Part shown: positions 17,626 through 26,906 of the stretch, in pieces
How the letters are laid out: every line of letters starts with the position of its first letter
Position numbering within the stretch: the first letter of the stretch is position 1
Assembly: GCF_022601735.1 (NCBI RefSeq)
Contig: NZ_JAKUMM010000003.1
Location: 186,001 to 250,000 of the forward strand
DNA length: 64,000 nucleotides
From: Atopomonas sediminilitoris
GTDB lineage: Bacteria > Pseudomonadota > Gammaproteobacteria > Pseudomonadales > Pseudomonadaceae
Direction: 5' to 3'
Program-made: the position numbers and the translations under genes
The notes under the pieces: generated by a model
Told to the model about the DNA's origin: nothing
What the model saw: the letters and a program-made list of their open reading frames with translations, nothing else
Databases searched by the model: none

Positions 17626-18543
17626 ATGCTACTTGCTCACCCCCAAACAGCTTCGCGCCCGTGGCGCTGGAGTCTGTCGCTCGAGCGTGCCTTACCCAAA
17701 CTGGTGTTGGCGCCCTCTCTGCTGCTGGCCTTGGTCTGCATCTATGGCTATATGGCTTGGACGGGCTATATCTCGTTCACCTCCTCCAGCTTTCTGCCCA
17801 ATTATGAGTTCACCGGAGCCGGGCAATACCTGCGCCTGCTAGAAAACGACCGTTGGCTGGTGGCCTGTAAAAACCTTGCCCTGTTTGGCGTGCTGTTTAT
17901 CGGCATCAGCCTGTTGCTCGGTGTCTTTATCGCGATCCTGCTTGACCAGCAGATTCGTGCCGAAGGCGCGCTGCGCACGATTTACCTGTACCCGATGGCG
18001 ATCTCATTTATCGTCACCGGCACCGCGTGGAAGTGGATCCTTAACCCCAGCTTGGGCCTTGAAAAACTGGCCCATGACCTAGGTTGGTCCAGCTTCACGT
18101 TTGACTGGCTAACCAACCCCGACAAAGCCATTTACACCCTGATCATCGCCGCCGTTTGGCAGTCCTCAGGCTTTGTGATGGCGATGTTTTTGGCCGGTTT
18201 GCGTGGGATTGACGCCTCCATCATCAAAGCCGCTCAGCTAGATGGCGCCAGTAAGCCGCGCATCTATCTGCGCATCGTGCTGCCGTGTCTGCGACCGGTG
18301 TTTTTTAGCGCCATTATGGTGTTGTCGCACATTGCGATTAAAAGCTTCGACTTGGTCACCGCGCTGACCGCCGGCGGCCCCGGCTACAGCACCGACCTAC
18401 CCGCCTTGTTTATGTATGCACATGCCTTTACCCGCGGCCAAATTGGTTTGGGCGCCGCCTCCGCGATGATGATGCTGGCCGGCGTACTGGCGATTTTAGT
18501 GCCGTACTTGTACTCAGAGCTGCGAGGTAAACGCCATGCGTAA
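17626..18543 (+). CDS. gtsB: Sugar ABC transporter permease, GtsB-like
   Basis: Inner-membrane permease of 305 residues, six hydrophobic segments, MalF type. The EAA loop that contacts the ATPase is visible near residue 205 (IIKAAQLDGASKPRIYLRIVLPCLRP). ALTAGGPGYSTDLPALFMY is the characteristic segment that follows it. GAGGAC precedes ATG 17626. The 3' end overlaps the next permease gene by 8 bp, so they are translated together and should form a heterodimer. Confidence 0.88.
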   Translation: MLLAHPQTASRPWRWSLSLERALPKLVLAPSLLLALVCIYGYMAWTGYISFTSSSFLPNYEFTGAGQYLRLLENDRWLVACKNLALFGVLFIGISLLLGVFIAILLDQQIRAEGALRTIYLYPMAISFIVTGTAWKWILNPSLGLEKLAHDLGWSSFTFDWLTNPDKAIYTLIIAAVWQSSGFVMAMFLAGLRGIDASIIKAAQLDGASKPRIYLRIVLPCLRPVFFSAIMVLSHIAIKSFDLVTALTAGGPGYSTDLPALFMYAHAFTRGQIGLGAASAMMMLAGVLAILVPYLYSELRGKRHA

Positions 18544-19420
18544 TCCAGCCCTCCATCACGCCAAGCTGCCAACGGTCACGCTGGGCCGCCTATTCATTTA
18601 TGCCAGCTTAATCGCCATGGCCGCGCTGTACTTGATGCCGCTGTGGGTGGTGCTGCTGACCAGCTTCAAAACCACAGCGGACATTCGCACCGGCAACTTG
18701 TTGAGCCTGCCCGATGTGTGGGTGCTCGACGGTTGGCTCAAGGCTTGGAGTAGCGCCTGCACCGGCGTTAGCTGCAACGGCATCAGCGGTTACTTTATTA
18801 ACTCCAGCGTCATGGTGTTGCCGGCGGTGGCAATCAGCACCCTGCTGGGCGCGCTCAATGGCTACGTGCTGTCGATGTGGCGCTTTAAAGGCTCGGAACT
18901 ACTGTTCGGCCTGTTGCTGTTTGGCTGTTTTATCCCCTTCCAAGTGATCTTGCTGCCCATGGCGCAAACCTTGGGCTGGCTGGGCATTGCCAACACCACC
19001 GCAGGTCTTGTGCTGGTGCATGTGATTTACGGGTTGTGCTTTACCACCTTGTTTTTCCGCAACTACTACCAAGCCCTGCCCGGCGAGATCATCAAAGCAG
19101 CCCGCTTAGACGGCGCCGGCTTTTTCACCATCTTCTGGCGCATCGTGCTGCCGCTATCACGGCCGATCATCATGGTCACGGTGATCTGGCAGTTCACCGC
19201 CATTTGGAACGATTTCTTGTTTGGCGTGGTGTTCTCTGCTGGCGACAACCAGCCCATGACCGTCGCCTTAAACAACCTGGTCAACACCACCACCGGCGCC
19301 AAGGAATACAACGTCGATATGGCGGCGGCGGTGCTCGCCGCCCTGCCCACGCTGTTGGTGTATTTCGTCGCGGGTAAGTATTTCGTGCGCGGCCTAACCG
19401 CCGGCGCCATCAAAGGTTAA
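18536..19420 (+). CDS. gtsC: Sugar ABC transporter permease, GtsC-like
   Basis: Second inner-membrane permease of 294 residues, MalG type. MPLWVVLLTSFKT near residue 35 and the EAA loop (EIIKAARLDGAGFFTIFWRIVLPLSRP, about residue 182) identify it. LNNLVNTTTGAKEYN and a final membrane helix match glucose-type permeases. Overlaps gtsB by 8 bp and ends 11 nt before gtsD. Confidence 0.88.
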   Translation: MRNPALHHAKLPTVTLGRLFIYASLIAMAALYLMPLWVVLLTSFKTTADIRTGNLLSLPDVWVLDGWLKAWSSACTGVSCNGISGYFINSSVMVLPAVAISTLLGALNGYVLSMWRFKGSELLFGLLLFGCFIPFQVILLPMAQTLGWLGIANTTAGLVLVHVIYGLCFTTLFFRNYYQALPGEIIKAARLDGAGFFTIFWRIVLPLSRPIIMVTVIWQFTAIWNDFLFGVVFSAGDNQPMTVALNNLVNTTTGAKEYNVDMAAAVLAALPTLLVYFVAGKYFVRGLTAGAIKG

Positions 19421-19431
19421 GAGGATTGGTT

Positions 19432-20565
<1,134 letters not shown>

Positions 20566-20585
20566 GCCAGCCATCCGCCCAGCCA

Positions 20586-20615
20586 GCGCGCTCTATCGGC
20601 TCAGATAGGGCGCGC
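20586..20615. repeat. 12-bp stem-loop between gtsD and arfB
   Basis: 20586-20597 pairs with 20604-20615 (12 bp with one G-T pair) around GGCTCA. It sits between two convergent genes and is very GC-rich, but has no U-tract on either strand. A shared 3'-end structure is likely. Confidence 0.5.
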
Positions 20616-20624
20616 GACACCCCA

Positions 20625-21038
20625 TCACACCGGCACGCGGCCACGCAGCGCCTTGGTTTTACCGCGCAGGGTTTTACTGTCCATCCGGCGTTTTTGTGAG
20701 CCGCGCGTGGCCTTGGTGGGGCGGCGCTTTTTCTCCACCACGGTGGCGCTACGAATCAGCGCGACCAAACGCTCAAGCGCATCCAAACGATTCAACTCTT
20801 GGGTACGATGCGACTGCGCCTTGAGCACAATCACGCCGTCTTTGCTGATGCGCTGATCGGCCAACGCCAGCAAGCGCTCTTGATAAAACGCAGGCAGCGA
20901 CGAGGCTTTGATATCGAACCGCAAATGTATCGCCGACGACACCTTGTTGACGTTTTGCCCACCACTGCCCTGAGCACGGATCGCCGTGAGCTCAATTTCA
21001 TCAGCCGCAAGATGCACACTGTTGGAGATCTCTAACAA
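20625..21038 (-). CDS. arfB: Ribosome-rescue peptidyl-tRNA hydrolase ArfB
   Basis: Release-factor-like protein (137 residues, formerly YaeJ) that frees peptides from stalled non-stop ribosomes. The catalytic GGQ is at 26-28 (AIRAQGSGGQNVNKVSS). A basic C-terminal tail (KKRRPTKATRGSQKRR...KTKALRGRV), which enters the empty mRNA channel, is intact. The start is TTG at 21038, giving MLEISNSVHL, which matches family starts. No nearby in-frame ATG gives a sensible N-terminus. An AAGG-like site lies about 9 nt upstream. Confidence 0.93.
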   Translation of the reverse strand: MLEISNSVHLAADEIELTAIRAQGSGGQNVNKVSSAIHLRFDIKASSLPAFYQERLLALADQRISKDGVIVLKAQSHRTQELNRLDALERLVALIRSATVVEKKRRPTKATRGSQKRRMDSKTLRGKTKALRGRVPV

Positions 21039-21318
21039 AGCAATAACCTTATTTAAATAACGATTAATTCAGGCCACGAATTATGCCCACTTTACGAATA
21101 CTGCGCAAAACCCTGCGCAGTATTTTTGTCATTACAACAAAAACAAACCAATGCAAGCGCAAAAATATCAAACCGATTTAATACTGCCATTCAGCACATT
21201 TTCAACTTTACGTATTGTTTCAATATAAAAACCATTGTTAGACTTCGCACCGCCTGATCAGGCAACCTTGCTCACTCTTAGAGCAAAAGGATCGTTTATA
21301 AATGCAAAGGAGTCTTGC

Positions 21319-21750
21319 ATGAAATCTGTTGTATACGCTGCCGCGCTTTCTAGCCTTGTTCTACTTACTGGCTGTGCCAGCCAGAACTACAGCCAACCCA
21401 GCGCACCGCTGAACAGCCAAGTTAAAACAAACCTCAAAGCTGATGTTGCTGTGGGCGAGTCTATTCAGGGCGAGTCTTCGGTCAACATTCTGTTTGGCGT
21501 GTTCAAGCTTGGTGGCGATAGCCAGTTTGCTGACGGCGTAACTTACGGCGGTGGCGAAGGCGGTTTTGCTTTGGGCCTAGATCCAGTTGCTGCGGCTAAA
21601 GCGGCGGCTGCCTACAAAGCCGTTAAATCAGCCAATGCAGACCTGATCGTAGCCCCGCGTTACGAAGTCAGCGTACAAGACTACATGCTGTACAAAACTG
21701 TCAGCGTGAAAGTAATTGGCAACAAAGGCACCATTAGCAGCATTCGCTAA
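21319..21750 (+). CDS. Small lipoprotein of unknown function
   Basis: A 143-residue predicted lipoprotein. The N-terminus MKSVVYAAALSSLVLLTGCAS has a lipobox (LTGC), with Cys19 as lipidation site and Ala at +2, so outer-membrane sorting is expected. The mature part contains NSQVKTNLKADVAVGESIQGESS and a Gly-rich turn (YGGGEGG), and ends in KTVSVKVIGNKGTISSIR. No known domain is recognised. AAAGGAG precedes ATG 21319. It is monocistronic with a strong terminator, preceded by a 280-nt AT-rich upstream region. Confidence 0.75.
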   Translation: MKSVVYAAALSSLVLLTGCASQNYSQPSAPLNSQVKTNLKADVAVGESIQGESSVNILFGVFKLGGDSQFADGVTYGGGEGGFALGLDPVAAAKAAAAYKAVKSANADLIVAPRYEVSVQDYMLYKTVSVKVIGNKGTISSIR

Positions 21751-21759
21751 TAACGCCCA

Positions 21760-21798
21760 CTTGCTGCTTAAGCTCACCTTAAGCAGCAAGTTATTTTC
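21760..21798 (+). terminator. Intrinsic terminator after the lipoprotein gene
   Basis: A perfect 13-bp stem (21760-21772 with 21778-21790) with a CTCAC loop, followed by TTATTTTC. It starts 10 nt after the stop codon. Confidence 0.9.
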
Positions 21799-21984
21799 AC
21801 TGCGTCCGCGCTCTACGCCCACACTGCTAATCTAACGCGCCAGCCCCTTCACGCCGCATCACACCAGCACTGCCGCTGCTTTACAAAAGCCTACTTAGCT
21901 TATCAGGCGCTGCCACATAACCTCTGCAACATCATCTTTATATAGTCAACAAACCTTGCAGAAAAAAACACAGGAGCCATAACC

Positions 21985-22071
21985 GTGCTTTGTTTATTAG
22001 CAGCAAACCCACGCCACTCTAAGCGATGGCGTGAGATTGACGAGCTGCGCTTTGCGCGAACTAACGCTTAA
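21985..22071 (+). CDS. Possible 28-residue small protein
   Basis: GTG at 21985 is preceded by CAGGAG at 8-nt spacing. It reads MLCLLAANPRHSKRWREIDE and eight further residues before TAA. It lies in the 310-nt gap between the lipoprotein gene and the letB-like gene and runs into the latter's 3' end on the other strand. No homologue is recognised. The ribosome site is better than chance, but the ORF is short and may not be real. Confidence 0.3.
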   Translation: MLCLLAANPRHSKRWREIDELRFARTNA

Positions 22072-24355
22072 TAGCAATACGTGGCTGCCATTTCAGCCAT
22101 TCATCTTTGTACTCATCGTGGAGAATGAACACTTCGCCGTCACGGGCTTGGCCTTTTTGCGCGGCACCCTCTGGGGTGGCAAAAGCGATCCCGCCCTCAA
22201 CCAAGCTCTCCAACGATTCGGCGCGGATTTTAGTGCCTTTGAACAAGCTGAAATCCACGCCGATACCACTGACGTTCCAAAACTTACTGCCACGGGTGAC
22301 TAACGAGGCGTAACGCGGCTCAATCAACAACTCGAGCAACACGCGGTCGGCATTAGGGGCCAAGTGCACCCCCGTCACCTTACCCACCGCCACCTCACGA
22401 TAGGTCACCGAGACTCCTTCTTTGATCGAGGCGCGGCGCGGCGTGCTGACGGTGATGCGCAAACCGCGCTCACGCTCCGTCACACCCGGCGCATCCATCA
22501 ACAAGTTAAACGCCAACTGGCGACCTGTGGCCTTAGCCGGCGGACTGACTTCGATGTAAGTCCCACCGACCAAGGTTTCTAAGTGCGCAGTGCGCACTAG
22601 GCCTAACTTGGGGCTCACCAGCCAGTATTGGGCTCCAGCTCGGGCAAACTGAGCGGGCGATTCGGTGATGCGACCAGTCAACTTCAAGCTTTTTAAGTCA
22701 CTGGCCAGCTCGATGTTTTCAATCTGCCCCACATCAAAGCCTAAGTAGCGCAGCGGCATGCCGACACTTAAGTTCTCACCCCGCTCAGCAGTCAGTTCAA
22801 TCAAAACACCTTCGGCTAAAGCCTGCTCCTGCGACTCATACAAATTAAAACGTGCACCGTTACCTACCGCAGAACCCTTGTCTGGCGTTTCAAAGGCAAT
22901 ACCGCCGGCTAACAGACTTTGTAAGGACTCCGCTTTCACCTCGATGCCGCTTAAGCCGCCCTTGAGCGTCACGCCACTGGCGTTCCAAAAACGCGTCGAC
23001 TTATTAATTAACCCCACGTATTCCGGCTCGATATGCAGCCCAACCACCACCTTCTGCTGCTTTGGCCCTAACTGCACACTGTTCACGGTACCGACCTGTA
23101 ACTGGCGATACAAAATCGGGCTACCCGCCGACAATGAGCCGACTTTATCGGTGGTCACAATGACATGCAGGCCCGGCGTGCGCACATCCAGAGGTGGTGG
23201 CTTACGCAATGCTTCAAATTCACGCTGAGGTGTATCGCCTTTATTGCCGGGACGAACGACGAAATAGTTGCCCTTAAACAGGGCCTCAAGCCCTGAAATA
23301 CCGGTCAGCGAAATTGACGGTCGCACCATCCAGAACTGGGTGCCTTCCACCATGTAGTCTTCCGTGCGCGGGTCCATGTTCAGCTCAACCATGGCCCCTT
23401 GCAAATCAGCATCCACAGCAACCTTTTTGACGTAGCCCACCTGCACGCCTTGCCAACGCACTGGCGTTTCACCGGGTTCCAGACCCGCAAACTCGGTCAC
23501 ATGCAGCTTGATGCGAATACCCGACTGCGCCGCTTCAAAGTTCTCATACAGAGGGAAGACCTTTTCCGCATCGACTGGCGGACTGTCTTTGCGGTGATCC
23601 GGCGTGGCGAAGGCAATACCGCCTGCCAGCACGCTGACCAGCGACTCGGTATTAATTTTTACCCCACTTAAGCCGGCCTCAATCTCTAGTCCGCTGGCAT
23701 TCCAAAAGCGCGTGTGCTGCCGCACTAAGTGGGCGTATTCAGGCTTAATAACCAAGCCAACCAGAATGTTTTGCTCATCCTGATCCAGCTCATAATCTTT
23801 GACTTGGCCTACTTGGATTTGCTTGTAGTAAATCGGCGCACCTTGCTCTAACGAGCCTAGGCGTGGCGTGCGCACGGTTAGATGCAGGCCTGGCAATGCA
23901 TCGGACAGCGGTGGCGGCTCAAGCAAGGCAGCAAACTTATCCTCAAACTCGCCTTCACCCGGCTCAAGGGTGATGTAATTACCGCTCACTAAAGTCTCTA
24001 AGCCGGTCACACCAGCCAACGACACTCGCGGCTTAACCAGCCAAAACCGAGTGTTGCTGCGTAAAAAGCCTTCGGCCTCACGTGCCACCTCTAAGGTTGC
24101 GCGCACGCCTTTGTGTTTTTTATCCAAGCGCAGGTCTTTGACCTTACCCAGCGCCATGCCTTTGTAGATCAGCTCAGTTTTGCCAACCTGAATACCATCC
24201 CCGGTGGAAAAATCGATCATCACGTTGATGCCCGCGGTGCTGTAGGCACGCCACGCCAGCCACAACCCAATGCCCAGCGCAATCAGCGGGAGCACCCAAA
24301 TCGCCGACCAAGTCGACGCTTTGCGTTTATGCGGTACGGGGAGGTTATCAGTCAT
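22061..24355 (-). CDS. Six-MCE-domain intermembrane lipid transport protein (PqiB/LetB-like)
   Basis: Inner-membrane-anchored periplasmic protein of 764 residues. One helix at about 17-36, then six MCE domains starting near residues 43, 157, 280, 396, 517 and 632 (each with the pattern 'L.v....gsl..G.pv.yr...VG.V'). MCE proteins stack as hexameric rings forming a lipid tunnel between inner and outer membranes. E. coli PqiB has three domains and LetB (YebT) seven, so six is nearer LetB. It overlaps the second pqiA-type gene by 8 bp, and GAGGAAG precedes the ATG. The paraquat name is historical; a role in envelope lipid homeostasis is known for the family. Confidence 0.88.
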   Translation of the reverse strand: MTDNLPVPHKRKASTWSAIWVLPLIALGIGLWLAWRAYSTAGINVMIDFSTGDGIQVGKTELIYKGMALGKVKDLRLDKKHKGVRATLEVAREAEGFLRSNTRFWLVKPRVSLAGVTGLETLVSGNYITLEPGEGEFEDKFAALLEPPPLSDALPGLHLTVRTPRLGSLEQGAPIYYKQIQVGQVKDYELDQDEQNILVGLVIKPEYAHLVRQHTRFWNASGLEIEAGLSGVKINTESLVSVLAGGIAFATPDHRKDSPPVDAEKVFPLYENFEAAQSGIRIKLHVTEFAGLEPGETPVRWQGVQVGYVKKVAVDADLQGAMVELNMDPRTEDYMVEGTQFWMVRPSISLTGISGLEALFKGNYFVVRPGNKGDTPQREFEALRKPPPLDVRTPGLHVIVTTDKVGSLSAGSPILYRQLQVGTVNSVQLGPKQQKVVVGLHIEPEYVGLINKSTRFWNASGVTLKGGLSGIEVKAESLQSLLAGGIAFETPDKGSAVGNGARFNLYESQEQALAEGVLIELTAERGENLSVGMPLRYLGFDVGQIENIELASDLKSLKLTGRITESPAQFARAGAQYWLVSPKLGLVRTAHLETLVGGTYIEVSPPAKATGRQLAFNLLMDAPGVTERERGLRITVSTPRRASIKEGVSVTYREVAVGKVTGVHLAPNADRVLLELLIEPRYASLVTRGSKFWNVSGIGVDFSLFKGTKIRAESLESLVEGGIAFATPEGAAQKGQARDGEVFILHDEYKDEWLKWQPRIAIKR

Positions 24356-24980
24356 GGTCTTCCTCAGACTCGGTGTTATCCCAAATCAAACGTGGATCAA
24401 ACGTCGTAGCCGCCAACATGGTGGTAATTACCACCAAGGCAAAGGCAATGGCGCCAGGCCCTGCGGTTATTTGTGCAATGCTGCCAAAACTTACCAAAGA
24501 CACCAAAATGGCGATGACAAAGATATCCAGCATCGACCAACGGCCAATCCATTCAATAAAACGAAACATATAGCCGCGCTGCCGTGCCGACAACGGCTGA
24601 TGGCGCTGAATGGAATACAGCAACAACCCCATTCCTACCAATTTAAACGTAGGCACCAAAATACTAGCGATAAAGACCACCAAAGCAATCGGCACCATGT
24701 CGTAATGAATCAGCGCAATGACGCCGGATAAAATCGTGTCACCCGAATCCTTACCAAACGAACTCACCACCATAATCGGTAGCATATTGGCGGGAATAAA
24801 CAGCATGGCTGCGGTTAACAATAAAGCCCACGTGCGCATCAAACTGTTGGGGCTACGCGGATAGACCGCTGCGTGACAACGCACGCAGGTTTGGCCAGCC
24901 TCAGATTGCGTTGGATCCATGCGGTTGACCGCGTGGCACTCCATACACAAGATAAAGCCGGCATCAAGCGCACGCTTCAT
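24348..24980 (-). CDS. PqiA/LetA-domain membrane protein, second half
   Basis: Inner-membrane protein of 210 residues with a zinc-ribbon-like start (LCMECHAVNRMD...CVRCHAAVYPR, two CxxC pairs) and four predicted helices. In enterobacteria, LetA and PqiA have two such modules fused in one chain; here the modules are separate genes. It partners the MCE protein encoded next. ATG 24980 follows GAGGTGAT; a TTG immediately before it is in frame but less likely. The start lies inside the upstream gene (17 bp overlap). Confidence 0.85.
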   Translation of the reverse strand: MKRALDAGFILCMECHAVNRMDPTQSEAGQTCVRCHAAVYPRSPNSLMRTWALLLTAAMLFIPANMLPIMVVSSFGKDSGDTILSGVIALIHYDMVPIALVVFIASILVPTFKLVGMGLLLYSIQRHQPLSARQRGYMFRFIEWIGRWSMLDIFVIAILVSLVSFGSIAQITAGPGAIAFALVVITTMLAATTFDPRLIWDNTESEEDHD

Positions 24981-25665
24981 CAATCACCTCGTCGACGGCT
25001 TGACGGTTGCGCTGCTCTTCAAGCATTTCCCACACTTGGTGATCATTCATGGTCGCTTCCAGCCAAATCTGGCTGACCAATAAACCCACAAAACAAGCCA
25101 AGCCTAACCCAAGACTTAAATCACCCAAGTCAATCATCTTAACGATACTGACCAGCACGCCAAACATATACACTTCAAGCATGCCCCACTCACGCATGTG
25201 GTGATAAGTGCGGTACAACCACAAACCAAAACGGGCCGAACCGTTTAACTGTAAAATCAACAGCACCCAAAGCTGAGTCAATAACTTAATCAGGGGAATC
25301 AGCATACTGGACAGAAATACGATCAAAGCAATCACCGCCATATCACTGAGATACAACGCCTTAACCGCACTCCAAATAGTGTCATCATTCTTTTGCCCCA
25401 GCAGCCCGAGGCTCATAATGGGCATAAAGTTAGCTGGCAGATAAAAAATTAAAGCGGCCAAAACCAACGCCAAACTGCGCTGCACCATATGCGGCTGGTG
25501 TCTATCTACCTCATAACCACAGCGCGGGCATTCTGCTTTTTCACCATCTTGCAAATGCGGTTTGGCCATCAATAAATCACACTCGTGGCAAATCAACAGT
25601 TGCTCAAGCGACAGCTTAGCCAAGTCCAACTCACCGGCCGGTGGTGTCTCCATGGTGTGTGTCAT
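24964..25665 (-). CDS. PqiA/LetA-domain membrane protein, first half
   Basis: Inner-membrane protein of 233 residues. Zinc-ribbon motif LICHECDLLMA...CPRCGYEV about residues 23-52, then four hydrophobic helices (LALVLAALIFYLPANFMPIM is the PqiA hallmark). First gene of the three-gene operon pqiA-like, pqiA-like, MCE, with overlaps that imply translational coupling. Two start codons are possible (ATG 25665 and ATG 25653), and neither has a strong ribosome site. Confidence 0.85.
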   Translation of the reverse strand: MTHTMETPPAGELDLAKLSLEQLLICHECDLLMAKPHLQDGEKAECPRCGYEVDRHQPHMVQRSLALVLAALIFYLPANFMPIMSLGLLGQKNDDTIWSAVKALYLSDMAVIALIVFLSSMLIPLIKLLTQLWVLLILQLNGSARFGLWLYRTYHHMREWGMLEVYMFGVLVSIVKMIDLGDLSLGLGLACFVGLLVSQIWLEATMNDHQVWEMLEEQRNRQAVDEVIDEACA

Positions 25666-25812
25666 ATCGATAGTGTGATCCTGACTAACAACGCGCAGCG
25701 TTGGATGACAGCAAAGTGGTTGCCATTCTAACCAAAGTCATCCATTGCGGGGATTAATCTCCAACCCTGCCACAGCACGGTGACAGATTGACGCTTGGCC
25801 AACAAACAAATA

Positions 25813-25828
25813 CTGTATATAAAAACAG
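25813..25828. promoter_or_regulatory. LexA (SOS) box
   Basis: CTGTATATAAAAACAG fits the gammaproteobacterial consensus CTGT-N8-ACAG exactly, with the usual AT-rich centre. It lies 18 nt before the umuD start, overlapping the likely promoter. It predicts LexA repression and DNA-damage induction of umuD. Confidence 0.9.
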
Positions 25829-25845
25829 TTATTGAGCCTGCCGTC

Positions 25846-26280
25846 ATGCCTACTGCTGCCCGCTTCCATGCCCGCGCCCATTCTGACCTGCAAATGAGCC
25901 TGCCGCTGTATGTTAGCCGCGTCCCTGCCGGTTACCCCAGCGCCGCCGAAGATTTTAGCGACAGTCGTATCGACTTTAATGAGTTATTGATTCGCCGTGA
26001 GGAGCACTGTTTTGTCGTCACCGTGGTGGGAGAATCCATGCAAGGCGCCGGCATTTTAAGTGGCGATTTGCTCGTAGTAGACCGCAGCTTGATCGCCAAA
26101 CCCGGCGACATTGTGGTGGCCGCGATCAATGACGAAGCCTTGGTCAAAGAGCTTATCGTGCTCGATGGCCTGCATTATTTGCAGTCCCATCACCCCGACT
26201 ACCCCCCCATCGCCATTGCCGGTGATAACGACGTCAGCATTTGGGGGGTGGTATGTCATGCCATACATTCGCTACGCTGA
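25846..26280 (+). CDS. umuD: UmuD-like S24 autoprotease (SOS)
   Basis: A 144-residue UmuD-type protein. RecA-stimulated self-cleavage should occur at Ala28-Gly29 (RVPAGYPS). The catalytic pair is Ser64 in VVGESMQGAG and Lys101 in ALVKELIV. GDLLVVDRS and GDIVVAAINDE are canonical. Cleaved UmuD normally joins UmuC as DNA polymerase V, but no umuC follows: the next gene is a protease-like gene. The protein has no helix-turn-helix, so it is not LexA. ATG 25846 is used; a TTG at 25795 is in frame, but then the LexA box would be inside the gene. A role in controlling another polymerase is possible. Confidence 0.85.
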   Translation: MPTAARFHARAHSDLQMSLPLYVSRVPAGYPSAAEDFSDSRIDFNELLIRREEHCFVVTVVGESMQGAGILSGDLLVVDRSLIAKPGDIVVAAINDEALVKELIVLDGLHYLQSHHPDYPPIAIAGDNDVSIWGVVCHAIHSLR

Positions 26281-26312
26281 CGCCCCCTTTGTGCCTGCCC
26301 GATGGACCCCCT

Positions 26313-26831
26313 ATGCGCCGTTTCGCTGTACTCGCCGTTATGTTTTGTAGTTTGGGCGCCCAAGCCGAGCCCCGTGTTTGGGGTTATCAAGAGCGCGCGC
26401 TGTTGCCTGAGCTCAACTTAAGCCTGCAGACCAAGCTGGACACTGGCGCCCTAACGGCCAGCCTGCATGCAACCGAGATTGAGAAATTTGAGCGTGACGA
26501 TGAAGACTGGGTGCGCTTTCGTACCGGCGACGGCAAAAAAAGCTGGTTGATTGAGCGACCGATTGAAAAACATAGCCGTATCAAGCGCCGTAGCGACGAC
26601 CTGACTGACGAGCACAAGAAAAGCTACAGCCGCCGCCCAGTGATCCTGATGCCCATCTGCATCGGCGATCAACTGCAAGAAATCCCGGTCAACTTGGTAG
26701 ATCGCAGCCGCTTTGTGAACCCTTTATTGATTGGGCGCGAAGGTTTGGAAACTTTTGCCGTTTTAATCGACCCAAAGGGCCATCACTTAGCTAAAAAACC
26801 ACGCTGCCAAGCACCCAGCGATAACGACTAA
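26313..26831 (+). CDS. Exported retropepsin-like (RimK-associated type) protease
   Basis: A 172-residue exported protein. Signal peptide MRRFAVLAVMFCSLGAQA, then a domain of the PF05618 type, often labelled 'ATP-dependent zinc protease'. The fold is retropepsin-like: SLQTKLDTGALTASLHA holds the DTGA active-site motif, and the C-terminal LIGREGLETFAVLID matches the family. No ATP or zinc site is visible, so the usual name is misleading. The substrate is unknown. It starts 32 nt after umuD and could be co-transcribed and thus SOS-linked, though an own promoter cannot be excluded. The ribosome site is weak. Confidence 0.8.
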   Translation: MRRFAVLAVMFCSLGAQAEPRVWGYQERALLPELNLSLQTKLDTGALTASLHATEIEKFERDDEDWVRFRTGDGKKSWLIERPIEKHSRIKRRSDDLTDEHKKSYSRRPVILMPICIGDQLQEIPVNLVDRSRFVNPLLIGREGLETFAVLIDPKGHHLAKKPRCQAPSDND

Positions 26832-26906
26832 TCCGCGGATAGGCCATCTGCCACTCGCCATTACTGCTGATTCGCCTTGCTCGCCACAACGTCAAAGGAT
26901 TACCGC

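Noticed and set aside
24348..25665. A frameshifted single LetA gene
   Set aside because: Both halves have their own start, zinc motif and helices, and the second has a ribosome site, so they are two genes, not one broken gene.
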